A stretch of DNA of 64,000 bases, from the NCBI GenBank assembly GCA_964492715.1, contig CAZBLK010000001.1, forward strand, positions 140,092-204,091. Reading direction: 5' to 3'. How positions within the stretch are numbered: position 1 is the first letter of the stretch; each line of letters starts with the position of its first letter. Under the pieces are notes generated by a model, which saw only the letters and a list, made by a program, of their open reading frames with translations, made no database searches and had not been told where the DNA came from. Both the position numbers and the translations under genes were made by a program. The DNA comes from CAZBLK01 sp964492715. GTDB lineage: Bacteria > Bacillota > Clostridia > Lachnospirales > WRBF01. This document shows, piece by piece, positions 35,346 to 44,665 of the stretch.

Positions 35346-35374
35346 TTGCATTTGAATTAAATGTAATTTATAAT
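35346..35374 (+). promoter_or_regulatory. Promoter of the AGE-family epimerase gene
   Basis: TTGCAT (35346-35351) and a perfect TATAAT (35369-35374), spacer 17 bp. Confidence 0.7.
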
Positions 35375-35443
35375 GTGCATATAGCTATATGCAAGTTAAA
35401 ATAAAAAATTACAAAAATTTCACCATACGAAGGGAAGAGTTTT

Positions 35444-36637
35444 ATGGACGCAGCAAAAAAAGCACATTATGAAAAACTTTACAAAGACGAACTTTTAATT
35501 CACACAATGCCGTTTTGGGTGAACAATATGTTAGACAAAAAACATGGTGGCGTGTTTACTTCGCTTGACCGTACAGGAAAGGTGTATTCTACAGACAAAA
35601 GCGTTTGGATGCAGGGAAGGACACTTTACACATTTTCTTCTTTGCTTAATAAATTTGGGAAAAATGACGAATGGCTTGAAATTGCGCTGTCTTGCAAAAA
35701 GTTTCTTGACGCACATTGCTTCGACACTGACGGAAGAATGTACTTCCTTGTAACAGAAGAAGGTAATGCACTTCGTAAAAGACGCTACTATTTCAGTGAA
35801 ACTTTTTATGTTGTTGGCTCGGCTGAACTTTACAGGTTTACAGGTGAAAAAAGCTGCCTTGAAGACGCAAGGCGTGTTTATGCACTTTGCCGCTCAATTT
35901 ACCTTGACCCATCTTCAGACCCATTTAAAATTACTCCAAAAGGCTATGGCGAAACAAGGGCGTACCATGCTTTAGGCCCATCAATGATTTTGTTAAATGT
36001 TGCTCAAATTATGGCAAAATGCGACGCTGAAAACGCTGATAAATATATTGCTGATGCAAAGGTTTATGCTGATGACATTATAAAGCTGCACTACAAAGAA
36101 GAAATTAAGTGCGTGCTTGAAAACGTTGGCGCAAACGGTGAAATTTACGACTTTTCCCCTGCCGACAGAGTTGTAAACCCAGGTCATGCTATAGAGGCAT
36201 CATGGTTTCTTATGGAACTTAGCCAAAAGACAGGTGACAAGGAACTTTTGCAAAAGGCGCTTAACATACTTGACTGGTCTATGGAAATTGGCTGGGACAA
36301 AGAGTTTGGCGGAATAATGTATTTTGTTGATTATAAAGGGCTTCCTGTTGAACCGCTTGAATCGGAATTAAAGCTATGGTGGCCGCACAACGAGGCTGTA
36401 ATTGCAAGCCTTTATGCGTATAAGCTTACTAATGACAGCAAATATTTTGAAATGTTTGAAATGCTTACAGACTACTGCTTTAAGCACTTTAAAGACAGCG
36501 AATATGGTGAATGGTACGGGTATTTAAGGCGTGACGGCGCTGAGTTTAAAACATTAAAGGGCAGTACGTTTAAAGGGCCTTTCCATAACCCACGAATGAT
36601 GTGGCAGGTGCTTTCACTTTTGGAAGGTGAAATGTAA
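35444..36637 (+). CDS. AGE family sugar epimerase/isomerase (N-acylglucosamine 2-epimerase type)
   Basis: A 397-aa (alpha/alpha)6-barrel enzyme interconverting sugars at C2. KVYSTDKSVWMQGRTLYTFS near the N-terminus, VVNPGHAIEASWFLMEL with the conserved His, and LKLWWPHNEAVIAS are family hallmarks, and GPFHNPRMMWQVL is near the C-terminus. Cellobiose 2-epimerases and N-acylglucosamine 2-epimerases share these, so the substrate is undetermined. No signal peptide. The gene ends one base before the TPR gene. Confidence 0.88.
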   Translation: MDAAKKAHYEKLYKDELLIHTMPFWVNNMLDKKHGGVFTSLDRTGKVYSTDKSVWMQGRTLYTFSSLLNKFGKNDEWLEIALSCKKFLDAHCFDTDGRMYFLVTEEGNALRKRRYYFSETFYVVGSAELYRFTGEKSCLEDARRVYALCRSIYLDPSSDPFKITPKGYGETRAYHALGPSMILLNVAQIMAKCDAENADKYIADAKVYADDIIKLHYKEEIKCVLENVGANGEIYDFSPADRVVNPGHAIEASWFLMELSQKTGDKELLQKALNILDWSMEIGWDKEFGGIMYFVDYKGLPVEPLESELKLWWPHNEAVIASLYAYKLTNDSKYFEMFEMLTDYCFKHFKDSEYGEWYGYLRRDGAEFKTLKGSTFKGPFHNPRMMWQVLSLLEGEM

Positions 36638-36638
36638 A

Positions 36639-37469
36639 ATGGGTTCAAAGCTACCCGATATAAAGAAAGTTATTGTAATGACAATTTTTGCCCTAACACT
36701 TTTTTATGTTATGGCAAACCAGTTACCAATTTATTATTTGTTTGGTGCTTATTTTGTTTATGCTGTCATACTTTCTATTGTATTTTACCCCTCGCTTCTT
36801 TCACTTATGGGGAACTACAGCTTTGCAAAAGGAAACCACGAAACTGCCAGACGAATGTATGACAAGGCGGCTTCCAAAAAGTCGAAAAGCCCAACAATTT
36901 ATTTGAACTATGGAATTCTTTTGGTACGTGAGGGCAAGGCAGCAGAAGCTCTTGTTCAGCTTGAAAAAGCCGAAGCTTATAACAAAAACATATTAACAGC
37001 CAAAAATATTAAGCTTACAAAAGGAAGCTGTTATTGGATTTTGGGCGAAATTGACAAGGCAATTGAAACGCTTGAAGCTATGCGTAAGGAGTATGACTAC
37101 GTTAACGTGCATGTTTTTACTACGCTTGGGTACATGTACCTTATTAAAGGTGACCTTGCAAAAGCGAAGGAAATTACTGAAAAAGCAATTGAGGACAACT
37201 CAAATTCTGGTGCAGCTTGGGACAACCTTGGACAAATTTATTTTAAACAAGACGAGCTAACAGAAGCGAAAAAGGCATTTCTCCGTGCGGTCGAATGTAA
37301 CAAGGACCTTGTAGACAGCTACTACTACCTTGGAATGATAGCCGAGCTAGAGAATGATTTAGAAACTGCAAAGGCGCATTACAAAAACGCTTCAAAGTGC
37401 CAAATTTCTGCGCTTAACACTGTTACTAGGGAACAGGTGGAAAGTAAGCTTAAAGAAATTGGGGTTTAG
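36639..37469 (+). CDS. Membrane-anchored TPR protein
   Basis: 276 aa. Two N-terminal hydrophobic spans (about residues 10-52) are followed by four to five tetratricopeptide repeats (for example ETARRMYDKAASKKSKSPTI and SGAAWDNLGQIYFKQDELTE), which form a protein-binding scaffold. The ATG at 36639 is preceded by GGAAGGTGA lying inside the end of the epimerase gene. A GTG 12 bases earlier is possible but has no ribosome site. Co-transcribed with the epimerase; partner unknown. Confidence 0.82.
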   Translation: MGSKLPDIKKVIVMTIFALTLFYVMANQLPIYYLFGAYFVYAVILSIVFYPSLLSLMGNYSFAKGNHETARRMYDKAASKKSKSPTIYLNYGILLVREGKAAEALVQLEKAEAYNKNILTAKNIKLTKGSCYWILGEIDKAIETLEAMRKEYDYVNVHVFTTLGYMYLIKGDLAKAKEITEKAIEDNSNSGAAWDNLGQIYFKQDELTEAKKAFLRAVECNKDLVDSYYYLGMIAELENDLETAKAHYKNASKCQISALNTVTREQVESKLKEIGV

Positions 37470-37509
37470 CATTCCTTTTTTTAAAATGGTGATAATAATT
37501 GTTATTTTC

Positions 37510-37556
37510 AGGGTGTGTTTTATTACTTCTTATTACAAGTTTTATAACACACCCTA
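37510..37556 (+). repeat. Hairpin with AGGGTGTGTT arms (possible family 3 element)
   Basis: AGGGTGTGTT (from 37510) pairs with AACACACCCT (to 37556) around a 27-base A+T-rich loop. There is no T run after it; instead the ribosome site of the chemoreceptor gene follows, so it is either a weak terminator of the preceding operon or a leader structure. Confidence 0.55.
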
Positions 37557-37574
37557 CAAGCGGAAGGTGGCATT

Positions 37575-39824
37575 ATGTTAAATTTATTTAAGAACTTAAA
37601 TGTTTTTCCAAAGCTTATACTTACATTTGTTTCTCTTTTGCTTGTAATTCTTATAACAAGCCTTTTGGGAACATCAATGATTTCAAGAGTGTCAAAAGAA
37701 GGCCATCAAATTTTGTCCGACAGCCTTTATGCTTCAAAAATGCTTTATGATGTACAAAATAGTTTTTACTTTTTAGATAATACGTTACTAGACATAGCGG
37801 AAGGCTTTGGCGGAACGCTTGACTCACAAAAACCTGCAATTGACACAAACCTCAACTTAATAATAGAAAACGCAAAAGAATATGATGGGTTTTATGTAGA
37901 CCCTTTGTGGGCAGGGCTTCCCAGTGCAAAAGTAGCAAAAAGCTTTGCAACACTTGTTGAAAACCAGTATACACCATTTATTAACGAGGTAATTTTACTT
38001 CTAAAAACAAACGATACTAAAGCGGCAATAGATAAGCTTACGTCAAAAGACAAAAGCACACTTGATGCGGAATTTATAAATCTTGTTACTGAACTGTTTA
38101 AGCTTAACGACTCTGAGTGCAAGGATACATCGATTATTAGAATGAATTCCACAAGTACAAGTGTTTTAGTTGTAAATATTATTATAGCTTTAGTATTTTT
38201 AGTTGGTCTTATTCTTGCTTACTTTGTTTCAAAGTCAATTTCAAAACCTTTAATTAGCATGACAAAAACTACAGAAGATATTGCAAACGGAAACCTTTCT
38301 GCGTTTAATACTCTTGGCACAAATAACGAGGTGGGTCAGCTTTCGGATAACCTGCTTGTAGTTGCACAAACTATACAAAAGCTTATGAACGACTTAAACG
38401 ACGTGACTGTTGCCTTTGAAAATGGAAACTTCAACAAAAAGCTTGATTCTGAGAAGTTTAACGGAGCATACAAAGATGTTGCGGTTTGTATTAATCGCAT
38501 TTCTGAAGTTAATAAATCAGACTCCTTGGCTATAATTAGTGTGATAAACAGCTTTAGGCTTGGCAACTTTGACGTTTCGGTGCCACGGCTATCAGGTGAA
38601 AAGCTTGAGCTTACTAATGGGCTAGAGTCTTTAAAAGCAAATTTAATAGACCTTAACCAAAAAATAAAAGACATAATTGACAATGCTAACGACGGAATAT
38701 TTGACAAAAAAATAGACACATCAGAGTTTAGCGGAAACTGGAAGGAACTAGGCGACAAGCTGAACCATTTACTTGGAAAAGTAAACGAGCCTTTAGCTGA
38801 AACTGAAAAAGTTTTAAATGAACTATCAAAGGGAAATATGAATGTAAGTGTGTGCGGAAACTATAGCGGAGTTTTTGCAGGGCTTAAAAATTCAATTAAC
38901 TCTACTGTCGCAATTATGTCAGATTATGTAAACGACATAAATGTATACCTTTCGGCAATTGCAAAGGGTGATTTAAGTAAAAATATTACCCGTGAATATG
39001 TTGGAGATTTCAGCTTAATTAAACAATCTATTAACACAATTATAGCCTCGCTCAACGTTACTATGACGGAAATACTGGCGTCATCTGACCGTGTACATGA
39101 AAATACAAAGCAAATTAGCCAAAGCTCAATGACACTTGCAGACGGAAGCGTTTCACAGGCAGAAGCTATTGAAAAGCTTAATTATGCAATTTCAAAAATG
39201 GCTGAACAAACAAACGCAAATGCTTTAAACGCAGACAGTGCTAACGAAATTTCCAGCACATCAGCGGAAAATGCTAATGACGGCAACGTCCAAATGAAAA
39301 ACATGCTTAATTCAATGGAGGGCATACGAGAGTCTTCAAAAAATATTTCTAAAATAATAAAATCAATTGAAGACATTGCCTTCCAAACAAACTTGCTTGC
39401 TTTAAACGCTGCTGTTGAAGCAGCCAGAGCTGGAGAGCACGGCAAAGGCTTTGCTGTAGTTGCCGAAGAAGTACGAAGCCTAGCAAGCAGAAGCCAAGAT
39501 GCCGTAAAGGAAACTCAAATTCTTATTGATGACACTGTTAGCAAAATAAATGAAGGTACATTTATAGCGCACAAAACGTCCAATGCTTTGGAAAAAATTG
39601 TTGAAAACGTAAACTCAGTTTCTGACATTGTTTCTAACATTTCATTGGCTTCAAAGGAGCAAGCTACAGATGTTGCGCAAATTTCTGACGGTGTTAGGCA
39701 AATTTATAACGTTATTCAAAACAACACAGCAACTTCGGAAGAAAGTGCTGCTGCTGCAACTGAACTTTTTAGTCAGTCTGAAACGTTAAACAGTCTTTTG
39801 GGAATGTTTAAGCTTAAAAGGTAA
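37575..39824 (+). CDS. Methyl-accepting chemotaxis protein
   Basis: Transmembrane chemoreceptor of 749 aa that would signal to CheA. TM1 is at about 13-33, a small extracellular four-helix-type sensor at about 35-195, TM2 at about 196-217, then HAMP. Unusually, several HAMP-like segments follow (about 220-500; ANGNLSAF, ENGNFNKKLD, NDGIFDKKIDTS, SKGNMNV, AKGDLSKNIT). The signalling domain has the hairpin FQTNLLALNAAVEAARAGEH and GKGFAVVAEEVRSLASRS. The C-terminus lacks a CheR-binding pentapeptide. Ribosome site GGAAGGTGG. With the flagellin it argues for motility. Ligand unknown. Confidence 0.95.
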   Translation: MLNLFKNLNVFPKLILTFVSLLLVILITSLLGTSMISRVSKEGHQILSDSLYASKMLYDVQNSFYFLDNTLLDIAEGFGGTLDSQKPAIDTNLNLIIENAKEYDGFYVDPLWAGLPSAKVAKSFATLVENQYTPFINEVILLLKTNDTKAAIDKLTSKDKSTLDAEFINLVTELFKLNDSECKDTSIIRMNSTSTSVLVVNIIIALVFLVGLILAYFVSKSISKPLISMTKTTEDIANGNLSAFNTLGTNNEVGQLSDNLLVVAQTIQKLMNDLNDVTVAFENGNFNKKLDSEKFNGAYKDVAVCINRISEVNKSDSLAIISVINSFRLGNFDVSVPRLSGEKLELTNGLESLKANLIDLNQKIKDIIDNANDGIFDKKIDTSEFSGNWKELGDKLNHLLGKVNEPLAETEKVLNELSKGNMNVSVCGNYSGVFAGLKNSINSTVAIMSDYVNDINVYLSAIAKGDLSKNITREYVGDFSLIKQSINTIIASLNVTMTEILASSDRVHENTKQISQSSMTLADGSVSQAEAIEKLNYAISKMAEQTNANALNADSANEISSTSAENANDGNVQMKNMLNSMEGIRESSKNISKIIKSIEDIAFQTNLLALNAAVEAARAGEHGKGFAVVAEEVRSLASRSQDAVKETQILIDDTVSKINEGTFIAHKTSNALEKIVENVNSVSDIVSNISLASKEQATDVAQISDGVRQIYNVIQNNTATSEESAAAATELFSQSETLNSLLGMFKLKR

Positions 39825-39832
39825 TAATTTGC

Positions 39833-39876
39833 GTTTTGACTAATAGACAATGTCGATTAAAAACGGAATTGCTATA
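39833..39876. repeat. Family 2 repeat, single arm
   Basis: About 44 bp just after the chemoreceptor stop. It matches the reverse complement of the left arm of the 35214 element almost throughout (shared ATAGACAATGTCGATTAAAA and GGAATTGCTATA). No partner arm is visible nearby. Confidence 0.65.
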
Positions 39877-39940
39877 GAATAAACACTCTGTTATTGATGA
39901 ATAATACTTATGTTACAATTTTCAATAAGGGGGTGTTTGT

Positions 39941-40090
39941 ATGACAAAAAGAACTATGGGGCTTGTTGCAGGAGGTATGTTAGGCGTAATTGGTGCTGCG
40001 CTTGCAATGGGTAACAAAAACGCACGAAACCGCATTATGCACGACACAAAGGACATTGTTAAAAAGACAGCGCATATGATTGATATGTAA
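39941..40090 (+). CDS. Small YtxH-like membrane protein, 49 aa
   Basis: A 49-codon gene starting MTKRTMGLVAGGMLGVIGAA with one Gly-rich membrane span (about residues 6-24, a glycine-zipper pattern), then a basic amphipathic tail (NARNRIMHDTKDIVKK). AAGGGGGTG ribosome site and a strong terminator frame it. The layout is that of short YtxH-type envelope proteins in Firmicutes, whose role is unsettled. Confidence 0.75.
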   Translation: MTKRTMGLVAGGMLGVIGAALAMGNKNARNRIMHDTKDIVKKTAHMIDM

Positions 40091-40105
40091 TTTTGTTAGG
40101 TATAT

Positions 40106-40155
40106 GTATAGATATATTTGCCGTATACAATTGGTTAAAGCAAATATATCTATAC
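40106..40155. terminator. Bidirectional terminator between the small membrane protein and the VOC protein
   Basis: Perfect 16-bp stem, GTATAGATATATTTGC (40106-40121) with its complement at 40140-40155, loop 18, then a T-rich tract on +. Confidence 0.85.
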
Positions 40156-40160
40156 GTTTA

Positions 40161-40607
40161 TTATTTTTTCCTGCGTTCAAAGCCTTGTGCTTCAAACATG
40201 CGGCAACGTTCTTCATAATCTACTGATTTGTCAATTTGATGAAGCATCCAAACATACCCAAAACTGTCTAAAAGCATTGCATTGCTCACACCCATATCGG
40301 GCAATTCTGTAATAGGTTGCAAAACAGCAAAGCCATTTCTTACAGCTTTTTCGTAGGTAGTTTTTATGTCCTCTACTACAACGTTAAACCATATAGGAAA
40401 CTTGTCGCCAGCTTTTGGCGCAACAAGCCCAAACTTTTCGTTTTCATCAAGAAGATGAAACCTTGTCCCAAAAATTTTTAAAACAACTTCGTTTTGCCCT
40501 TGAATAAAGTCTCCTGTTTCTACACGCTCTACATCGAAAACGGTTTCGTAAAGCGATAGTGCTTCTAAGCTGTCTTTTACAATAATGTTTATTTCTACAC
40601 CTGTCAT
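40161..40607 (-). CDS. VOC (glyoxalase/bleomycin-resistance fold) family protein
   Basis: 148 aa with paired beta-alpha-beta-beta-beta modules: GVEINIIVKDSLEALSLYET at the N-terminus and NAMLLDSFGYVWMLHQID at the C-terminus, as in PhnB-like members of the vicinal oxygen chelate superfamily. The metal ligands of true glyoxalase I are not fully evident, so the reaction is unknown. ATG with AAAGGTG upstream; single gene. Confidence 0.85.
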   Translation of the reverse strand: MTGVEINIIVKDSLEALSLYETVFDVERVETGDFIQGQNEVVLKIFGTRFHLLDENEKFGLVAPKAGDKFPIWFNVVVEDIKTTYEKAVRNGFAVLQPITELPDMGVSNAMLLDSFGYVWMLHQIDKSVDYEERCRMFEAQGFERRKK

Positions 40608-40732
40608 TAAACCACACCTTTCCTAGCTATATTATCCTACTGATATCATACAATAATTACTTTATTATGTAAACAATTTCAATTTACAAGCAATGACGTT
40701 TTGCCAAAACTCTTTATGTTAGTTTAAGTGTA

Positions 40733-40741
40733 TGTTATAAT
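40733..40741 (+). promoter_or_regulatory. Extended -10 promoter of the debranching enzyme gene
   Basis: TGTTATAAT is an extended -10 (TGnTATAAT); the -35 region is poor. The start codon lies about 50 nt downstream. Confidence 0.55.
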
Positions 40742-40793
40742 TCCACCATAATCGTTTTACATATAGCCATAAATAACATAGAGGAGAATATTT

Positions 40794-42746
40794 GTGAAAA
40801 TTATACTTGGAAAAAATGATTGGAAAAACATAGAGCGTGGGCAAGAACGGTGCTTTTTGCTTACAAATGGTTTGGGAGGTTTTTCAAGCCTTTCTGTCGT
40901 AAACTCTAACGCTAGAAATGAACACGCTTTACTAATGGCTTGCTTAAAAGCACCTACAGAAAGGTTTCACTTGGTAACAAACGTTCAAGAAGTAGTAGAA
41001 GTAGGGGGCAACAAGCACGATTTGTCAAGCCAGCAATATGTAAACTACACAAAAAACCAATGCGGCTTTAATTACCTAAATAATTTTAGCTATGAATATT
41101 TGCCAAAGTGGACTTACCAAGTGGAAGGCATTGAAGTAATAAAGTCAATTGTTATGGTGCATAACGAAAACACGGTCGGCGTAAAGTACGAGGTTTTTTC
41201 ACATAGCGGACAAAAGGGTACAATTAAACTTTCGCCACGCTTTAGGTTTACAAAAAAGGACGAGCCTTTAAATACGAAGCAAAAATTTACACTTAGCATA
41301 AATGAAAGCTATGTTGAAAGCGAAGGTGTAAAAGCTTATTTTAAAACAAACGGAGAAGTTAAGGAACAAGAAGCCGAATTTGTTTCAGATTTATACTTTG
41401 AGCAAGACTCAAGAGATGGCAGAAACGCAGTTGGTATGTGCGTAACAAACCATACAATTTCTTTTAATGTGGATAGCTGTTATTGCGAGTTTTTTGTTAT
41501 ATACAGCACAGCACCAATTGAACAAAACATAAATGACATGTTTAACAATGAATTGTGCAGACTAAAGCAATTGGAAGAAAAGTGTAACATAAAACACCCT
41601 GTAGGAAAAATGCTTGCAAGAAACGCAAACCAGTACGTTACTTACAGAGAGTCTACAGACGGAAAGTCAATTATTGCAGGATACCCATTCTTCTCGGATT
41701 GGGGCAGAGACACAATGATTGCAATGCTTGGCTGTACAATTTCAACTGGGCAATTTGACGATGCAAAAAGCATTTTCCGCACTTTTATGAAGTATTGCAA
41801 AAATGGAATTATGCCAAACATGTTCCCAGAAGATGGTGGTGCTGCTTTTTACAACACGGTTGATGCTTCACTTTTGTTTATACTTGCCGTTTACGAGTAT
41901 TACAGCGCAAGCAGCGATTTATCTTTTGTTTCGGAGGCTTACAGTGTTATGGCCGACATTATTAGCTGGTACGAAAAAGGAACAGACTACCACATTAAGG
42001 CAGACAGCGATGGGCTAATAATGGCTGGGTCTGACCTTGAGCAGCTTACGTGGATGGATATAAGAATAAATGACATCTTGCCAACGCCACGTCATGGAAA
42101 GCCTGTTGAAATTAATGCTTATTGGTATAATTGCTTAATGATTATGGACGGCTTTTCAAATCTTTTGAACAAAGAAGGTAATTATGCTGATATGGCGCAA
42201 AAGGTGAAAAAAAGCTTTAATGAACTGTTTTGGAACGACAAAGAAAACTGCTTAAAAGATGTAATTTCGGGCACATCAGCCGATGAGCAAATTAGGTGCA
42301 ACCAAGTTTGGGCTGTTTCCATGCCTTTTTCGGTGCTTGAACCTGACAAGGCAAAGCTTGTTGTAAGCAAAGTTTTTGAAAAACTTTACACGCCTTATGG
42401 GCTTAGGAGTTTGGCTGCAAGTGAAGCAGAGTTCCACGCAAATTATGGCGGCTGCTTGTTTGACAGAGATATGGCTTACCACCAAGGAACTGTTTGGGGC
42501 TTCCCTTTGGGTGCATATTACTTGGCTTATTTAAAGTGGGCTGACGACAAGGAAAAAGCAGTCGAAACAGTTTTAAGGCAGCTTGAACCTATGAACGCTT
42601 GCCTTTCAGAAGGTTGCTTAGGGCACATTTCAGAAATTTATGACGGTTTAACGCCGAATGTTTCCCGTGGGTGCTTTGCACAGGCATGGAGCGTTGGTGA
42701 AATTGTAAGGGTTTATGCTGCTATTGAAAAGATGCAAAGTATATAA
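40794..42746 (+). CDS. Glycogen debranching enzyme (amylo-alpha-1,6-glucosidase family)
   Basis: 650 aa. N-terminal GDE_N-type domain (CFLLTNGLGGFSSLSVVNS, ERFHLVTNVQEVVEVGG) followed by a C-terminal GH-type (alpha/alpha)6 domain (FFSDWGRDTMIAMLG, PNMFPEDGGAAFYNTVDASL, YHQGTVWGFPLGAYYLAYLK, EIYDGLTPNVSRGCFAQAWS). Predicted to remove alpha-1,6 branches of glycogen, complementing the GH13 enzyme at 23558. GTG start with GAGGAG upstream. Confidence 0.93.
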   Translation: MKIILGKNDWKNIERGQERCFLLTNGLGGFSSLSVVNSNARNEHALLMACLKAPTERFHLVTNVQEVVEVGGNKHDLSSQQYVNYTKNQCGFNYLNNFSYEYLPKWTYQVEGIEVIKSIVMVHNENTVGVKYEVFSHSGQKGTIKLSPRFRFTKKDEPLNTKQKFTLSINESYVESEGVKAYFKTNGEVKEQEAEFVSDLYFEQDSRDGRNAVGMCVTNHTISFNVDSCYCEFFVIYSTAPIEQNINDMFNNELCRLKQLEEKCNIKHPVGKMLARNANQYVTYRESTDGKSIIAGYPFFSDWGRDTMIAMLGCTISTGQFDDAKSIFRTFMKYCKNGIMPNMFPEDGGAAFYNTVDASLLFILAVYEYYSASSDLSFVSEAYSVMADIISWYEKGTDYHIKADSDGLIMAGSDLEQLTWMDIRINDILPTPRHGKPVEINAYWYNCLMIMDGFSNLLNKEGNYADMAQKVKKSFNELFWNDKENCLKDVISGTSADEQIRCNQVWAVSMPFSVLEPDKAKLVVSKVFEKLYTPYGLRSLAASEAEFHANYGGCLFDRDMAYHQGTVWGFPLGAYYLAYLKWADDKEKAVETVLRQLEPMNACLSEGCLGHISEIYDGLTPNVSRGCFAQAWSVGEIVRVYAAIEKMQSI

Positions 42747-42754
42747 TTAAAGCA

Positions 42755-42792
42755 AATACTCTACGCAACTTCTTATGGTTGCGTAGAGTATT
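42755..42792. terminator. Bidirectional terminator between the debranching enzyme and the histidine kinase
   Basis: Perfect 15-bp stem (AATACTCTACGCAAC at 42755-42769, complement at 42778-42792). The 3′ arm overlaps the stop codon of the minus-strand kinase gene. Confidence 0.8.
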
Positions 42793-43939
42793 ACCTGCTA
42801 CTTATAGGTATACGAGAAATTATTTCTAACCCACCATTTTCCCCATTTCTAGCAGAAATAGTTCCGCCATGCGCCGTAATAATATTTTTGCAAATAGAAA
42901 GCCCAAGCCCTGCAACTTTTCGTGATTTATCCGAAGTGTAAAGCGGGTCAAAAATAAACGGAATTTCTTCTTTGGCAACACCGCTTCCGTTGTCTATAAA
43001 AATAAACTCAACACAACTTAAGCTAGGTGAGGGGGAGGCTACAAACACGAATGTTTTTGTTTCCCCAGTGTGCTTAATAGAATTTCCAATTAAATTGCCA
43101 ATTACTCTTTTGAATTTTGCAATATCAACATACACTTTTTCATCTGCACAATTGTTTATAACAGAAAATGAAACACCAGCGTCAAAAAGTTCGTCAAAAT
43201 ATTCTGCTTTAATGCTGTCGCAAATGTACTCAACGGAAAGGTATTTGATAGAAAGAGAGCCTTCAAAATTATAGCTTATATATTCGTCAAACTCGTTTAT
43301 TAATTCGTTTATATGCTGAGATTTTGAATATATAGTTTCTAAATATCTAGCTTGCTTTTCCTTTGTATAATCGTTTTTTAAAAGCCGCTCCGAGTAACCC
43401 ATAATTGCGGTGAGTGGCGTTTTTATGTCGTGCGAAATTGAGGCAATAATTTGGCTTTGCTTGCTTTTTTCAACTTCAATTGAGTCGATAAGTTTTACAA
43501 ACTGCTTTTGTAGCCTGCCTATTTCGTCTTTGCCATGTATTGAAATTTTTGGAATAACCCCTCTGCTGTACCCCTCCATTCCGTTCACAAGTTTGTTAAG
43601 TGGTTTTACCAAAAAAAGCAAGCTTGTAATTCCTACAATAATTAGCAAGAAGAATAGCACAAAAAATTCAAACAAAATTAAATTTAAAACCATTCGCCTT
43701 GAAACGTTGTCACGGTAAATGTTTCTTAGGCTTCTAGCGTTTATTTCTTTTATTAAGCCTTCGGTTTCTTGTTCTGAAGTTATTTCTTGGTCAATAAGTT
43801 CCTCCAGCTTATCTACAAGCAAATCTACTTCACTTGAAACTTTGGGGTAAAGATAAATGTTGTAAAACCCAAGCACTAAAGCTATATTAAACAGAAAAAT
43901 CATTACCATTGTAATTGAAACTTTATATCTAATGCTCAT
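42791..43939 (-). CDS. Sensor histidine kinase
   Basis: 382 aa from the ATG at 43939, which has GAAGGGG upstream; an in-frame start 33 bases earlier would overlap the regulator gene. TM1 (about 7-28), extracellular segment (30-82), TM2 (83-110), HAMP (110-160), HisKA with phospho-acceptor H170 in SISHDIKTPLTAIMGYSERL, and a HATPase domain (NLIGNSIKHTG, DNGSGV, GLGLSICKNIITAHGG). It lies 13 bp after its response regulator. Signal unknown; the MMPL exporter gene divergently transcribed from the pair is a plausible target. Confidence 0.93.
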   Translation of the reverse strand: MSIRYKVSITMVMIFLFNIALVLGFYNIYLYPKVSSEVDLLVDKLEELIDQEITSEQETEGLIKEINARSLRNIYRDNVSRRMVLNLILFEFFVLFFLLIIVGITSLLFLVKPLNKLVNGMEGYSRGVIPKISIHGKDEIGRLQKQFVKLIDSIEVEKSKQSQIIASISHDIKTPLTAIMGYSERLLKNDYTKEKQARYLETIYSKSQHINELINEFDEYISYNFEGSLSIKYLSVEYICDSIKAEYFDELFDAGVSFSVINNCADEKVYVDIAKFKRVIGNLIGNSIKHTGETKTFVFVASPSPSLSCVEFIFIDNGSGVAKEEIPFIFDPLYTSDKSRKVAGLGLSICKNIITAHGGTISARNGENGGLEIISRIPISSR

Positions 43940-43952
43940 GTTTTGCCCCTTC

Positions 43953-44633
43953 TCACTCGTCATTGTGAACAAACTTATACCCTACGCCCCACACAGTTTT
44001 AATGTACTTACTTTCTGGGTCTATTTTTGTCCTCAAATTTTTAATGTTTACAGTGACTGTACCAACATCGCCATAGTTTTCGCCCCAAACTCCGTCGAAA
44101 ATTTGGTTTTTGGAAAGCACTTTTCCTGCATTTTGAACTAAAAACAAAAGAAGCTGAAATTCTCTTGTAGTAAGCGAAATTTTTTCATTTGCCTTGTATA
44201 TTTCATAACGTTCTTTGTATATAACCAAGTCACCAATTGTTACTTTGTCGTCAGTTGAAGTTTTTGCACGCTGCTCACGACGTAGGTGCGCACGCACTCT
44301 TGAAACAAGTTCCTCAAGCACAAATGGTTTTTTAATGTAATCGTCCGCACCTAGCTCAAGCCCTAAAAGTGTGTCAAGCGTGCGGTTTTTTGCAGACACA
44401 AAAATAATGGGGCAGCTTACAGTGTCCCTAATTTTTTTGCAAAGCTCCAAGCCGTCCATCTCTGGCATCATTATGTCAAGAATAATTAAATCGTAGCTTG
44501 AATTTAAGGCTAGTTCATCATATGCGGCTTTTCCGTTGTAAACAACTTTTGTTTCAAAGCCTTCATCTGAAAGGCTGTCTGAAATAAGCTCTGCTATTTC
44601 GTGGTCATCGTCGGCAATTAATATTTTTTGCAT
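43953..44633 (-). CDS. OmpR/PhoB-family response regulator
   Basis: 226 aa. Receiver domain with acidic pocket at DDD (8-10) and phospho-acceptor D53 (IILDIMMPEMDG), then a winged-helix DNA-binding domain (LTTREFQLLLFLVQNAGKVLS, TVTVNIKNLRTKID). ATG with GGGAGG upstream. First gene of the two-component operon, ahead of its kinase. Confidence 0.95.
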   Translation of the reverse strand: MQKILIADDDHEIAELISDSLSDEGFETKVVYNGKAAYDELALNSSYDLIILDIMMPEMDGLELCKKIRDTVSCPIIFVSAKNRTLDTLLGLELGADDYIKKPFVLEELVSRVRAHLRREQRAKTSTDDKVTIGDLVIYKERYEIYKANEKISLTTREFQLLLFLVQNAGKVLSKNQIFDGVWGENYGDVGTVTVNIKNLRTKIDPESKYIKTVWGVGYKFVHNDE

Positions 44634-44665
44634 TTAAAAACCTCCCGTCTGGGATTTATAGTTTT

